Shown: positions 1-9,865, counted from the stretch's first letter. The stretch is 43,389 nt of DNA from Aquibium carbonis (GCF_003970795.1 NZ_RWKW01000008.1:1-43389), one strand, 5' to 3'. Numbers and translations are program-made. The notes: generated by a model not told the origin, from the sequence alone.

Positions 1-1918
1 GTTCCGCCAGCCGGTTCTTCTGCGCCAGACGCTGCGCGGCGGCAGTGGGCGCGTCGGCGCCGGCCACGAAACCGTCCCAGCGCCAGACCGCTCCTTCGCG
101 GCTGACGAGCCGCTGTCCGGGGGCGAGGACGGGCTGCAGGCGAGGACCGTCGGCCTTGTCGACAAGGCCGATCTGCGAGAGGCGCCGGGCGAGCGCAGCC
201 GGCGCCTCGACCTTCGATGACAGCGCCTCGACATCGGCGGGCAGAACGGGATCGCCGGGCGCGACTGAAGCGCCGCCCCAGTGGGCCGGCGCGGCGGGAT
301 CGAGCGGGGCGTCGAGGTCTTCGCCAAGCGCAGCGCCGAGCGCCGTCTCGTAGCCGCGCACGACCCTGATCGCCTCCAGCGCGGCGGGCCAGCGCCCCGA
401 GCCGCCCGCACCGAGGACCTTCGCGAGGGTGCGCGCCTCGGTTTCGATGCGTTGCAACGCCGCGCGCGCGTCCTGCACGGCCGGCCGGAGCGAAGCCTCG
501 CGAGACCGGGCTTCAGCCACCTTCTTCTCGGCCAGCAGGGTCGCAGCCTCGGCCTCGGCGGCGCGCGCCCCGGCCGCGTCGGCAAGCCGCTTCTTCTCGG
601 CCGGGTCGGGCAGAGCAGCCAGCCGCGCCGCGATCTGGTCCGCTTCGCGCGCGGCATCGGCGAGCTGGCGATCGAGCTTGCCGATCCGCTCGGCATGCTC
701 GCGCATCGACCGTTCCAGCTGCATGCGCTGGGCGTTGGCCTCCGCTCTTCGGGCGGTGATCTCCGCCAGCCCGGCCTCGCTGGCGGCAAGCCGGACGGTC
801 ACCGCCTCGAAGGACTGCGCGGCGCCCGCTTCCCGCTCCTGCGAGCCGGCATGTTCCGCCGACAGCGTCGCGGCCTCCGCGTCGAGGCTCGCCAGCGTCT
901 CGGCATTGTCGTGCAAGATCCGCTGCTCGCGGGCCATGTCGGCGTCGAGCTGGGCAAGACGCTTGTCCAGTTCGCCGGTGCGGGCGCGCAGGCGCTCGGC
1001 TTCCTCGTCGAGCTGTGTGCGGGCAATCGTCAGACGCTGGAGCGCAGCCGCCGACGCGGCCTCGACATCGCGCAGTTCCGGCAGCTTCATGGCTCCGACG
1101 GCCTGCTCCTTCGCCGCGTTCATCTGGGCCTGCGCCTGCTCGGCCACGACGACCGTGGCGGCCGAAAGCGCCTGCTGTGCCTCGGCCTCCTGTGCCTTCG
1201 CCAGGGTCCAGCGAAGATGCAGGAGCGTCGCCTCGGCCTGGCGGATGTCGGCCGACAGGCCGCGGAACCGCGCTGCCTGGCGCGCCTGGCGCCTGAGGCT
1301 GTCGATCTGGCTTTCGAGTTCGCGGGTGACGTCGTCCAGCCGTTCGAGGTTCTGTTCGGCCGCGCGCAGGCGAAGCTCGGCCTCGTGGCGGCGGGTGTGG
1401 AGGCCGGAAATGCCGGCCGCTTCCTCCAGAAGAGCCCGACGCGCCTGCGGCTTGGCCTGAATCAATTCGCCGATGCGGCCCTGCCCGACCATCGAGGGCG
1501 AGCGCGCGCCGGTGGACTGGTCGGCGAAGAGCAGCTGTACGTCGCGGGCCCGCGCCTCCTTTCCATTGATGCGATAGACGGAGCCGGCCTCGCGTTCGAT
1601 GCGGCGCGACACCTGCAATTCGTCTGCGTCGTTGTAGGCCGGCGGCGCGGAGCGGCTCGAATTGTCGAGGAAGAGGGTGACTTCGGCGGTGTTTCGGGCC
1701 GGACGGGTGCCGGAGCCCGAGAAAATGACGTCGTCCATGCCGGACGCGCGCATGTTCTTGTAGGAGTTCTCGCCCATCACCCAGCGCAAGGCTTCGACGA
1801 GGTTGGACTTTCCGCAGCCGTTGGGTCCGACCACGCCGGTCAGCCCGCCTTCGATGACGAAATCGGCGGGCTCGACGAAGGATTTGAAGCCGAGGACACG
1901 AAGGCGGGAGAAGCGCAT
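1..1918 (-). CDS. smc: Chromosome segregation protein SMC (N-terminal part, cut by window edge)
   Basis: The frame is open from an ATG at 1918 to the left edge, giving the first 639 residues of a protein whose family is usually about 1150 residues. It starts MRFSRLRVLGFKSFVEPADF and carries a Walker A motif GPNGCGKS at residues 31-38, followed by the lid and signature region and a long Ala/Arg/Glu/Leu-rich coiled coil. Near the left edge the sequence turns into a globular stretch typical of the SMC hinge. SMC is the ATPase that, with ScpA and ScpB, organises and segregates the nucleoid. It is the last gene of a minus-strand run after DUF721 and the DsbA-like gene, with a 60-base gap. Identity is certain; the Walker B end lies outside the window. 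Confidence 0.95.
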   Translation of the reverse strand, partial: MRFSRLRVLGFKSFVEPADFVIEGGLTGVVGPNGCGKSNLVEALRWVMGENSYKNMRASGMDDVIFSGSGTRPARNTAEVTLFLDNSSRSAPPAYNDADELQVSRRIEREAGSVYRINGKEARARDVQLLFADQSTGARSPSMVGQGRIGELIQAKPQARRALLEEAAGISGLHTRRHEAELRLRAAEQNLERLDDVTRELESQIDSLRRQARQAARFRGLSADIRQAEATLLHLRWTLAKAQEAEAQQALSAATVVVAEQAQAQMNAAKEQAVGAMKLPELRDVEAASAAALQRLTIARTQLDEEAERLRARTGELDKRLAQLDADMAREQRILHDNAETLASLDAEAATLSAEHAGSQEREAGAAQSFEAVTVRLAASEAGLAEITARRAEANAQRMQLERSMREHAERIGKLDRQLADAAREADQIAARLAALPDPAEKKRLADAAGARAAEAEAATLLAEKKVAEARSREASLRPAVQDARAALQRIETEARTLAKVLGAGGSGRWPAALEAIRVVRGYETALGAALGEDLDAPLDPAAPAHWGGASVAPGDPVLPADVEALSSKVEAPAALARRLSQIGLVDKADGPRLQPVLAPGQRLVSREGAVWRWDGFVAGADAPTAAAQRLAQKNRLAE

Positions 1919-1978
1919 CAGGGCGCTGCCCGCGAAAAGGGAGGAGCGGTCTTGCCGCGTCCTCCGATCAAGGCAGGA

Positions 1979-2686
1979 TCAGAGCAACGGGTCAATAATG
2001 GCCGAAAACTCGCCAATCGACATCGCCCCCGGATATTTGTCGCCATTGATGAAGAAGGTCGGCGTCGAGTCGACACCGAAATTCTTTTCGCCGCGATCCT
2101 TCACCGCCCTCACATCCACCAGAAGCTGCTGGTCCGTCAAGCACGCCTCGAAGGACTCCTGTGAAAAACCGGCCAGCCGGGCGATCTGAAGCAACGCGGT
2201 ACGGGCGTCCTGCACGCGTGCCCAAGTATCCTGCTGCTTGAACAGGACATCGACCATGGCGAAATACTTGTCCTGGGAGCAGCGCGCCAGCATGAAACCG
2301 GCCTCGGCTCGGGGATCGAACGGAAATTCGCGCAGGATGAGCCTGGCCTTGCCGGTGTCGATGTATTTCGACTTGAGTTCGGGGAACGTGCTGATGTGGA
2401 AGGTGGCGCAGTGGCCGCATGTCATCGAGGCATACTCGACGATGGTGACAGGCGCGTCGGCCTGGCCGTAGACCTTGTCCGGCAGCGAGCCTTCCTCGAG
2501 CAGCTTGGCCATGTCGACCTTGCCGCGCGATGCCGGCTTGGCGGCCGTCGCGCCGGTGGTGGTGGTGTCGGGGGTGGACTGGGCCTGGGCCGGTCCCGCC
2601 GCATCGCTGCAGGATGCCAGCATGGCCGCCGCCGGCAGAAGCGCCAACGATCCAACCAGCTGACGACGCGAAATCTTGTTTACCAT
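1979..2686 (-). CDS. DsbA-family thioredoxin-fold lipoprotein, probable Tat substrate
   Basis: A thioredoxin-fold protein with the active-site motif CGHC within YASMTCGHCATFH, a cis-Pro region STPTFFING and the C-terminal DSBA-like arrangement. It should act outside the cytoplasm as a thiol oxidase or isomerase. The N-terminus MVNKISRRQLVGSLALLPAA has twin arginines before a hydrophobic stretch, and a lipobox-like LASC follows about 25 residues in, so export by Tat and lipid anchoring is inferred. A start six codons further upstream (2704) is also open and has two more Met/Arg pairs; I prefer 2686 because the signal peptide is then of normal length. It lies between the DUF721 gene and smc on the same strand. 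The linker after the lipobox is rich in Thr, Ala and Pro. Confidence 0.87.
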   Translation of the reverse strand: MVNKISRRQLVGSLALLPAAAMLASCSDAAGPAQAQSTPDTTTTGATAAKPASRGKVDMAKLLEEGSLPDKVYGQADAPVTIVEYASMTCGHCATFHISTFPELKSKYIDTGKARLILREFPFDPRAEAGFMLARCSQDKYFAMVDVLFKQQDTWARVQDARTALLQIARLAGFSQESFEACLTDQQLLVDVRAVKDRGEKNFGVDSTPTFFINGDKYPGAMSIGEFSAIIDPLL

Positions 2687-2830
2687 CCGAACCATCCGGC
2701 GCACCTTCGATATTGTGACAGTCGTCAGTCAAGAACGACAGTGCGCGCTATTTAAGGCAGTCGGGGCCTCGTTCACAGCCCCCAATATCACGATCGCATC
2801 ACGAACACGCGAATTGCCGCCGGCACGACT

Positions 2831-3328
2831 TCATTTTTTCGAACCGATGACCGATCGGCCGAGACGCTCGAGCGCGGCGCGAAGACCATCATCCTCGATG
2901 TCGCCGACCGTCTGCGCCAGCCGCGTCGCCTCGTCGGGGCGCAAGGGCCGAGGCGGACGTGGAACGTTGTTCTGCGGGACCGTCACGGGTTTCTGGACGA
3001 TCCTGATTCGGCCGATCGCCTGGAAGCCCAGGAAGGCGTTGACGCGGCCGATGATCTCGCCGGTCTCGTGCTGAAGGCGCAGCGCCATGGCGCCCTCGCA
3101 GGCGATGACGAGCGTCGCCGGCTCGAAAGGATCGTCCTCGTGCATGCGGCGCGGCCAGGCGATGCGTTCCGGGCGGGTGGCCGACGCCAGGCGGATCCCG
3201 ACGATCTCGTCCCAGGACTGGACGAGGCCGACGGTCATGCCGGCGCGCTTGCGCAGGACGGGATCGAGCAGCGCGGTGGTCAGGTCGCTGACGGGCACGG
3301 CGCCGGCCCTGCCGGGCTTTCCTGTCAT
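2831..3328 (-). CDS. DUF721 (DciA-like) protein
   Basis: A 165-residue protein with the DUF721 pattern: an N-terminal helix region (PVLRKRAGMTVGLVQSWDEI), the segment VGIRLASATRPERIAWPR, and the core LVIACEGAMALRLQHETGEI with a following INxFLG-like stretch (RVNAFLGFQAIGRIRIVQ). Distant members are DciA, which helps load the replicative helicase in bacteria without DnaC; whether this one does so is inference. The open frame runs much further upstream through mutY, but ATG 3328 has a GAGGA ribosome site just before it and avoids overlapping mutY. It is divergent from mutY with a 75-base shared spacer, and is followed by the DsbA-like gene and smc. Confidence 0.85.
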   Translation of the reverse strand: MTGKPGRAGAVPVSDLTTALLDPVLRKRAGMTVGLVQSWDEIVGIRLASATRPERIAWPRRMHEDDPFEPATLVIACEGAMALRLQHETGEIIGRVNAFLGFQAIGRIRIVQKPVTVPQNNVPRPPRPLRPDEATRLAQTVGDIEDDGLRAALERLGRSVIGSKK

Positions 3329-3403
3329 GAATGGCGTTTCCTCAAGCCTGACACGTCTGCTATGGCCCGGGCGAGAGCCGCAGCCAGGAACGCACCCTAG
3401 CGC

Positions 3404-4543
3404 ATGAATGCCCCGACGATAAGGACGAAGGACGAGCCGTCGCCGATCGCAGCGGCGCTGCTGGACTGGTACGACCGGCATCACCGCCGGTTGCCGTGGC
3501 GGGTGGGGCCGGCCGACGCGCGCGCCGGCCTGCGCGCCGACCCCTATCGCGTCTGGCTGTCGGAGATCATGCTCCAACAGACGACCGTTCAGGCGGTGAA
3601 GCCCTATTTCGAGAGGTTCACCGCGCGGTGGCCAACGGTGGCGGCGCTGGCCACCGCGCCCACCGACGACATCATGAAGGCCTGGGCCGGGCTCGGCTAT
3701 TACTCGCGGGCGCGAAACCTGAAGACATGCGCCGAACTGGTGGTCGAGCGGCATGGCGGCCGCTTCCCGGACGATCTGGAGGGGCTGAAGGCGCTGCCCG
3801 GCATCGGCGACTATACCGCCGCCGCGATCGCCGCGATCGCCTTCGACCGGCCGGCCGCGGTGGTGGATGGAAACGTGGAGCGGGTGGTGACGCGGCTTTG
3901 CGCGATCGCGACGCCCGTTCCGGCCGCCAAGCCGGAAATCCGGGCGCGGGTGCAGGCGCTGCTGCCGGTCGACAGGCCGGGCGACTTCGCGCAGGCGACG
4001 ATGGACCTCGGCGCCACGATCTGCACGCCAAGACGCCCGGCCTGCCCGCTGTGCCCGATCAGCCATGGCTGCGAGGCGTTTTCCGACGGCACCCAGGAGA
4101 CTTTTCCGGTGAAGGCGCCGAAGGCGGTGAAGCCGGTTCGAGTGGGCGCGGCCTTCGTGGCCGAAAACGCCGACGGCGCGGTGCTGCTGCGCAAGCGGGC
4201 GGAGAAGGGCCTGCTCGGCGGGATGAGCGAGCCCCCCACCACCCAGTGGACATCGCGCGCGGACGGCGCGACGGATATCGACGCAGCACCCTTCGCCGCG
4301 AAATGGCGGGACGCGGGAACGGTGACGCATGTGTTCACCCATTTCGAACTCAGGCTGAGGGTGTTTCATGCCCGGGTCGACCGACCGGCGCCGACGGGGG
4401 CATGGTGGTCGAGCCGCGAGGACGTTTCGGGCGAGGCGCTGCCCACCGTCATGAAACATGCAATCGAAACAGCGATACCGGGAGCGACCCGCAAGCCGGG
4501 CGTCGCCGGCGGCCGCCCAAGCACCGGAAGGAACGATCAATGA
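3404..4543 (+). CDS. mutY: A/G-specific adenine glycosylase
   Basis: A 379-residue MutY, which removes adenine mispaired with 8-oxoguanine. Visible landmarks are WYDRHHRRLPWR near residue 25, the residues SEIMLQQTTV of the first conserved helix, the helix-hairpin-helix LPGIGDYTAAAI with VVDGNVERV (the catalytic Asp region), and four cysteines of the iron-sulfur loop in CTPRRPACPLCPISHGC. The C-terminal third is the NUDIX-like 8-oxoguanine recognition domain, ending in VFTHFELRLRVF. The stop overlaps the start of the HAD gene (ATGA at 4540-4543), so the two are probably translationally coupled. Confidence 0.96.
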   Translation: MNAPTIRTKDEPSPIAAALLDWYDRHHRRLPWRVGPADARAGLRADPYRVWLSEIMLQQTTVQAVKPYFERFTARWPTVAALATAPTDDIMKAWAGLGYYSRARNLKTCAELVVERHGGRFPDDLEGLKALPGIGDYTAAAIAAIAFDRPAAVVDGNVERVVTRLCAIATPVPAAKPEIRARVQALLPVDRPGDFAQATMDLGATICTPRRPACPLCPISHGCEAFSDGTQETFPVKAPKAVKPVRVGAAFVAENADGAVLLRKRAEKGLLGGMSEPPTTQWTSRADGATDIDAAPFAAKWRDAGTVTHVFTHFELRLRVFHARVDRPAPTGAWWSSREDVSGEALPTVMKHAIETAIPGATRKPGVAGGRPSTGRNDQ

Positions 4544-5151
4544 CTGAAATCCGCCATATCGTCTTCGACATCGGCAAGGTGCTGATCCACTATGATCCGG
4601 ACCTGCCGTTCCAGCGCATCATCCCCGATGCGGAAGGCCGCCGCTGGTTCTTCGAGACGGTCTGCACGCATGACTGGAACCTCGAGCAGGACCGGGGGCG
4701 CGGCTGGGCCGACGCCGAGGCGCTGCTGATCGCGAGCCACCCGGAAGAGGCCGACAACATCCGCGCCTTCCGCAAGCACTGGCACGAGATGGTGCCGTAC
4801 GCCTACGAGGACAGTGCCGCGATCATGACCGGCCTGATCGACGCCGGCCACGACGTGACGATGCTGACCAACTTCGCCGCCGACACGTTCCGCGAGGCGC
4901 GGCAGCGCTTCGACTTCCTGAACCGCCCGCGCGGCGTGACCGTGTCGGGCGAGATCGGCCTGATCAAGCCGGACGTCGCGATCTACGAACGGCACGCGAC
5001 GGATTTCGACCTCGACCCGGCGGGCAGCGTCTTCATCGACGACAGCATCAGGAACGTCGAGGGCGCGCGGGCCGCCGGCTGGCGCGGCATCCATTTCACC
5101 GACGCGGAGCAGTTGCGGCGGGACCTGGCGGCGATGGGGATCGAGGCGTGA
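4540..5151 (+). CDS. HAD-superfamily hydrolase, YihX-like
   Basis: A 203-residue haloacid dehalogenase-fold protein. Motif I is FDIGKVL, where the second acidic residue of the usual DxD is replaced by Gly; the YihX-type subgroup (DLGNV) has the same change. Motif II is LTNF, a Lys is in GLIKPD (motif III), and motif IV is FIDDSIRNVEGA. The cap is small and helical. The substrate cannot be read from the sequence; sugar phosphates are plausible. It overlaps the mutY stop by four bases and is followed after 60 bases by the antitoxin gene. Confidence 0.88.
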   Translation: MTEIRHIVFDIGKVLIHYDPDLPFQRIIPDAEGRRWFFETVCTHDWNLEQDRGRGWADAEALLIASHPEEADNIRAFRKHWHEMVPYAYEDSAAIMTGLIDAGHDVTMLTNFAADTFREARQRFDFLNRPRGVTVSGEIGLIKPDVAIYERHATDFDLDPAGSVFIDDSIRNVEGARAAGWRGIHFTDAEQLRRDLAAMGIEA

Positions 5152-5211
5152 TGCGTGTGCCTTGTTGATTTGGCGATCGAAAGGCGCACATTGCCTGACC
5201 GGAGCGAGACA

Positions 5212-5457
5212 ATGAACCAGGTTTCTTTCAAGCGCCTGAGCGATGCCGACCTCGACCGCCTGGAGAAGGAGGGCGGCGAGCTGGTCGTGGTTCGCGAGGG
5301 CCACGAGCCGATGGTCGTCATGCGGCTTGCCGATTGGCAGGCCATGGACGACACGACCTATCTGCTCTCCGACCCGGCAAACAAGGAGATGCTGCTTCGA
5401 TCGATCGCCGAACTCGACGCCGGAAAAGGCATCGAAAGAGAGCTGATAGATCCGTGA
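5212..5457 (+). CDS. YefM/Phd-family antitoxin
   Basis: An 81-residue protein. The N-terminal half (SDADLDRLEKEGGELVVVRE, then PMVVMRLADWQAM) follows the Phd/YefM fold, with the usual start of the domain shortened. The C-terminal part YLLSDPANKEMLLRSIAELD and the ending ERELI are typical of YefM, where this region wraps the YoeB toxin. The stop overlaps the GTG start of the toxin frame (5454), as in intact yefM-yoeB operons. The toxin is frameshifted, so the antitoxin may now be an orphan. An imperfect inverted repeat (TGTGCCTT near 5155 against AAGGCGCACA near 5181) lies upstream and could be an operator remnant. The start at 5212 is preceded by GGAGCGAG. Confidence 0.82.
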   Translation: MNQVSFKRLSDADLDRLEKEGGELVVVREGHEPMVVMRLADWQAMDDTTYLLSDPANKEMLLRSIAELDAGKGIERELIDP

Positions 5458-5722
5458 GGATCATCTTCTCGAATGTCGCTTGGGAACACTATCTGCATTG
5501 GCAGGGCGCGGACGCCTGACTCACCGGATCAATGAGCTCATCCGTGATGCGCGGCGCAACCCTTTCAGCGGCCTCGGCAAGCCGGAGCCCTTGCGAAACG
5601 AGATGGCGGGCTGGTGGTCGCGCAGGACCACCGACGAGCATCGGCTCGTCTATCGTGTAACTGGAAAAGACGAGGATCAATCGCTGGAAATCTCGGCCTG
5701 CCGTTTCCACTGTCGGAGATAG
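5454..5722 (+). pseudogene. YoeB/Txe-like toxin, frameshifted
   Basis: Starting at GTG 5454 the frame reads VRIIFSNVAWEHYLHWQGADA and then meets TGA at 5517-5519. The rest of the toxin continues in another frame from about 5516: LTHRINELIRDARRNPF, GKPEPL, WWSRRTTDEHRLVY and a terminal CRFHCRR. Both parts match YoeB, an endoribonuclease that acts on mRNA at the ribosome. Reading across needs one extra base; recalled E. coli YoeB has one more residue between WQ and RIN, so a four-base loss fits the spacing better. The Glu of GKPEPL, the Arg of DEHRLVY and the His of FHC remain, but the Tyr expected after that His is Cys. A sequencing error is possible but would also have to explain the spacing. 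Confidence 0.8.
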
Positions 5723-5753
5723 CCGATGCTCGGCGGGCGTTCGCCGGACGGCT

Positions 5754-6890
<1,137 letters not shown>

Positions 6891-6927
6891 TTACACCTGG
6901 AACGCTTGACACTGTTTACCTGCCGTT

Positions 6928-6935
6928 ATGGTTAC
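6928..6935 (-). promoter_or_regulatory. Possible CtrA half-site upstream of ccrM
   Basis: On the minus strand the bases read GTAACCAT, one mismatch from TTAACCAT, a CtrA-type site reported for rhizobia and Brucella. It is about 40 bases upstream of the ccrM start, and ccrM is a known CtrA target in related organisms. One short near-match can arise by chance, so this is a weak call. Confidence 0.35.
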
Positions 6936-7034
6936 CCGTCAGCGTAAATATTTGATGAAGCACGGACGGTTTGCGTCGCGGCCGAGGCTGCGCTATCGGG
7001 GCGGCGCGATCCCTCCCCGTTCCACGGAGCTTTC

Positions 7035-7733
7035 ATGCGACCCGACCTCATCATCTTCGACTGCGACGGCGTGCTCGTCGATTCCGAGATCATCGCGGCG
7101 CGGGTCGAGGCCGACATGATCACCGAGGCGGGATTTCCCATCTCGGCCGAGGAGATGATCGAGCGGTTCGCCGGCCTGACGACGCGCGACATCCTCATGC
7201 GGCTGGAAACGGTGTCGCAAGTGCCGTTCCAGGCGAGCCTGATCGACAGGATCAAGGTGGAACTCGACAAGCGGCTCGCCCGCGACGTCAAGGCGATCGA
7301 CGGCGCGGCGCAATCGGTGGCGGCCGTCCGCGGCGCGCAGCTGCCCTACTGCATCTGTTCGAACTCGCCGCTCGACCGCATCGAGGCGATGCTCGGCCGC
7401 GTCGGCATGCTCCCCCTGTTCGACAAGCAGCGCATCCATTCGGCGCGGGAGATCCCGTCCAAGCGCACCAAGCCCGCGCCCGACGTTTTCCTGCATGGAG
7501 CGGCGCAGATGGCGGCCGACCCGGCGAAGTGCTTCGTGGTGGAGGATTCGGTGCACGGCATTACCGGCGCGAAGGCCGCCGGGATGCGGGTGATCGGCTT
7601 CACGGGCGCCAGCCACACCTGGCCAGGCCACGCCGACGCGCTGACCGAAGCGGGCGCGGAAACGGTCATCAGCCGCTGGTCGGACTTCGCCGCCGTGGTG
7701 GCGGCGCTATCGGAATGGTCGGCCGACGCCTGA
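7035..7733 (+). CDS. HAD-superfamily phosphatase, phosphoglycolate phosphatase/beta-phosphoglucomutase type
   Basis: A 232-residue HAD subfamily IA protein. Motif I is FDCDGVLVDSE with both aspartates present, the motif II region is ICSNSP, the motif III Lys lies in KRTKPAPDVF, and motif IV is CFVVEDSVHGITGAKAAG. A helical cap follows motif I (residues about 15-85). All catalytic positions are intact, unlike the HAD at 4540. The substrate is unknown; the group includes phosphoglycolate, sugar-phosphate and nucleotide phosphatases. It is divergent from ccrM across a 147-base gap and convergent with the lipoprotein gene, 3 bases apart. Confidence 0.88.
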   Translation: MRPDLIIFDCDGVLVDSEIIAARVEADMITEAGFPISAEEMIERFAGLTTRDILMRLETVSQVPFQASLIDRIKVELDKRLARDVKAIDGAAQSVAAVRGAQLPYCICSNSPLDRIEAMLGRVGMLPLFDKQRIHSAREIPSKRTKPAPDVFLHGAAQMAADPAKCFVVEDSVHGITGAKAAGMRVIGFTGASHTWPGHADALTEAGAETVISRWSDFAAVVAALSEWSADA

Positions 7734-7736
7734 GCG

Positions 7737-8327
7737 TCAGCGCCGCGTCTGCGGCGTCTCGTCGAAGCCGACGAAGATCTCGATGTTGCGTGCCGTCGGT
7801 GCGGGGATCGACACGCCTGGATCCTTGAACACGAACTGGGTGGCCGGAGACAGGGCCGCGATCGACGTCTGGTACTGGTGCAGCTTCGAATAGAGCACCT
7901 CCTCGCCACGCACGACGGCGATGCGGATCGGCATGGTTATGGTGCCGTCCCTGGCCACGGGTCCGGGGACCACGCGGCCTGCGGCCGCCACTGCCATGTT
8001 CAGCATGCCGCCACTGTAGTCGCAGCTGCGTGTCACATCGGTCAGGGAGGCCTGGTAGACGATCTTGTTTCTGTCACCTTCGCCGCCGCGCTCGTACGAG
8101 CTATAGAAGGCGGTTCCGGATCGCAGCGTCACGCGGGGGCAATAGGCCCGCAATTCGTCGGCGGTTATCGTGCCCGACGGCGGCGCAGCCGGCTGCTGTT
8201 TCTGGCTGCCCCAGCCACCGAGACCCAGATCGAGCGCCCCGCCGGACTGGCATCCAGCCAAGGCGACGAGACCGCCGATCACCGCCGTCTTCGCCACAAT
8301 CCGCAACTTCCGTGCAACAAACGCCAT
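7737..8327 (-). CDS. Conserved hypothetical lipoprotein
   Basis: A 196-residue protein with a short positively charged N-terminus, a hydrophobic stretch and a lipobox LAGC about 26 residues in, so it should be a lipid-anchored envelope protein. A Gly/Gln/Pro-rich linker follows, and then a domain with TADELRAYCPRVTLRSGTAF, a second Cys in TRSCDYSGG and the segment GPVARDGTITMPIRIAVVRG. Two conserved-looking cysteines (CP and SCD) could form a disulfide. I recognise the style of protein from rhizobial genomes but not a function. It is divergent from thrC, with 117 bases between the starts. Confidence 0.8.
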   Translation of the reverse strand: MAFVARKLRIVAKTAVIGGLVALAGCQSGGALDLGLGGWGSQKQQPAAPPSGTITADELRAYCPRVTLRSGTAFYSSYERGGEGDRNKIVYQASLTDVTRSCDYSGGMLNMAVAAAGRVVPGPVARDGTITMPIRIAVVRGEEVLYSKLHQYQTSIAALSPATQFVFKDPGVSIPAPTARNIEIFVGFDETPQTRR

Positions 8328-8444
8328 GAACCGGACTTCCCCTACATAAAGCGGACGTTCTATACCAACGCCGCAACCGGAATGCGACCGATGGAATGCG
8401 GTTTTTCAACGGCAGACCGTCCGGGCGCAGGCTACAGGGACACC

Positions 8445-9842
8445 ATGCGCTACATCAGCACCAGGGGCTCGGCCCCCATTCTCGGCTTCAGCGACGTTCT
8501 CCTGGCGGGTCTCGCCCGCGACGGAGGCCTGTATCTGCCGCAGATATGGCCGCATTTCTCGGCTGCCGACATTCGCGCCATGCGCGGACTGTCCTATCCC
8601 GAGCTCGCCATCCGGATCCTGTCTCCCTTCGTCGAGGGCGAAATCGACGAGAAGACCTTCGCGACCATCGTTCACGAGGCCTACGCGACCTTCCGCCACC
8701 CGGCCACCTGCCCCATCGTGCAGACCGGTCCGAACGAGTTCATCCTCGAGCTTTTCCACGGGCCGACGCTCGCCTTCAAGGACGTGGCGATGCAACTGCT
8801 GGCACGTCTCATGGACCATGCGCTGGCCGAGCGCGGCGAACGCGCGACCATCGTCGGCGCCACCTCGGGTGATACCGGCGGCGCGGCGATCGATGCCTTT
8901 GCGGGGCGTGACCGAACCGACATGTTCGTGCTGTTTCCGGAGGGCAAGGTATCGCCGGTCCAGCAACGTCAGATGACCACCTCTACCGCTTCGAACGTGC
9001 ATGCGCTGGCGGTCGAAGGCAATTTCGACGATTGCCAGTCGATCGTGAAGGCCATGTTCAACGACCATCATTTTCGCGACTCGGTGCGCCTGTCGGGCGT
9101 CAACTCGATCAACTGGGCCCGGATCATGGCTCAGATCGCCTATTACTTCTCCGCCGCGATCAGCCTGGGCTCGCCAGACCGTCCGGTGTCCTTCACGGTT
9201 CCAACCGGCAATTTCGGCGACATTTTCGCAGGATATGCGGCCAAACGCATGGGATTGCCGATTGACCGGCTGGTGATCGCGACCAACGACAACGACATTC
9301 TGGCGCGCACCCTCGTGAGCGGGCGTTACGAGACACGCGGCGTGATTGCCACCACATCCCCCTCGATGGACATCCAGGTTTCATCCAACTTCGAACGGCT
9401 GCTGTTCGAAGCGTCGAACCGGGATGCGTCGGCCACCGTCGCAGCCATGGAGAGCCTGCGGCAGTCAGGCGCCTTCACGATCGCCGGGTCCACGCTCGAA
9501 GCTATCCGGACCGAGTTCTCCGCCGGTCGTTCGACGATGGAACAGACTGCCGCAGCGATCGCAGCGACGCTGAAGGCGAGCGGATATCTGGCCGATCCGC
9601 ACACGGCGACAGGGCTTCATGTCGCCCGCACGCTGGAAGGCAACGAAACGCCGATGATCGTGCTGTCGACGGCGCATCCAGCCAAGTTCCCGGATTCGGT
9701 CGAGAGCGCCGTCGGAAACCGCCCGAACTTGCCTTCCTGGCTGTCGGGCCTTATGGAGCGTCAGGAAAAATACAGCCTGCTTCCATCGGACGTGAAAATG
9801 GTGGAAGATCACATCAGCCGTCATACCAGGGTGACCGGCTAG
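8445..9842 (+). CDS. thrC: Threonine synthase
   Basis: A 465-residue fold-type II PLP enzyme that converts O-phosphohomoserine to threonine. The N-terminus MRYISTRGSAPILGFSDVLL with GLARDGGLYLP is typical of ThrC. The PLP lysine is in HGPTLAFKDVAMQLL, the phosphate-binding stretch is ATSGDTGGAAI, and VPTGNFGDIFAGY follows. ATG 8445 is chosen because the family consensus begins there and AGGGA lies just before it, although the frame is open further upstream. It heads a plus-strand run with the M16 peptidase (23-base gap), GNAT and GGDEF/EAL genes. The threonine-pathway gene thrB is elsewhere in the window (17333). Confidence 0.95.
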   Translation: MRYISTRGSAPILGFSDVLLAGLARDGGLYLPQIWPHFSAADIRAMRGLSYPELAIRILSPFVEGEIDEKTFATIVHEAYATFRHPATCPIVQTGPNEFILELFHGPTLAFKDVAMQLLARLMDHALAERGERATIVGATSGDTGGAAIDAFAGRDRTDMFVLFPEGKVSPVQQRQMTTSTASNVHALAVEGNFDDCQSIVKAMFNDHHFRDSVRLSGVNSINWARIMAQIAYYFSAAISLGSPDRPVSFTVPTGNFGDIFAGYAAKRMGLPIDRLVIATNDNDILARTLVSGRYETRGVIATTSPSMDIQVSSNFERLLFEASNRDASATVAAMESLRQSGAFTIAGSTLEAIRTEFSAGRSTMEQTAAAIAATLKASGYLADPHTATGLHVARTLEGNETPMIVLSTAHPAKFPDSVESAVGNRPNLPSWLSGLMERQEKYSLLPSDVKMVEDHISRHTRVTG

Positions 9843-9865
9843 GGAGCCCGAGGAGTTCGCGTTAC

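Noticed and set aside
281-2164. Long plus-strand open frame opposite smc
   Set aside because: It is a GC-rich shadow of smc: the encoded protein has no recognisable domain, while the minus strand gives a clear SMC with Walker A.
3329-4540. N-terminal extension of the DUF721 protein through the mutY region
   Set aside because: The upstream part is antisense to mutY, has no DUF721 similarity, and a good start with a ribosome site exists at 3328.
5155-5190. Inverted repeat TGTGCCTT/AAGGCGCACA before the YefM gene as an operator
   Set aside because: One arm has two extra bases, so the symmetry is poor. It is mentioned in the gene entry but not called as a site.
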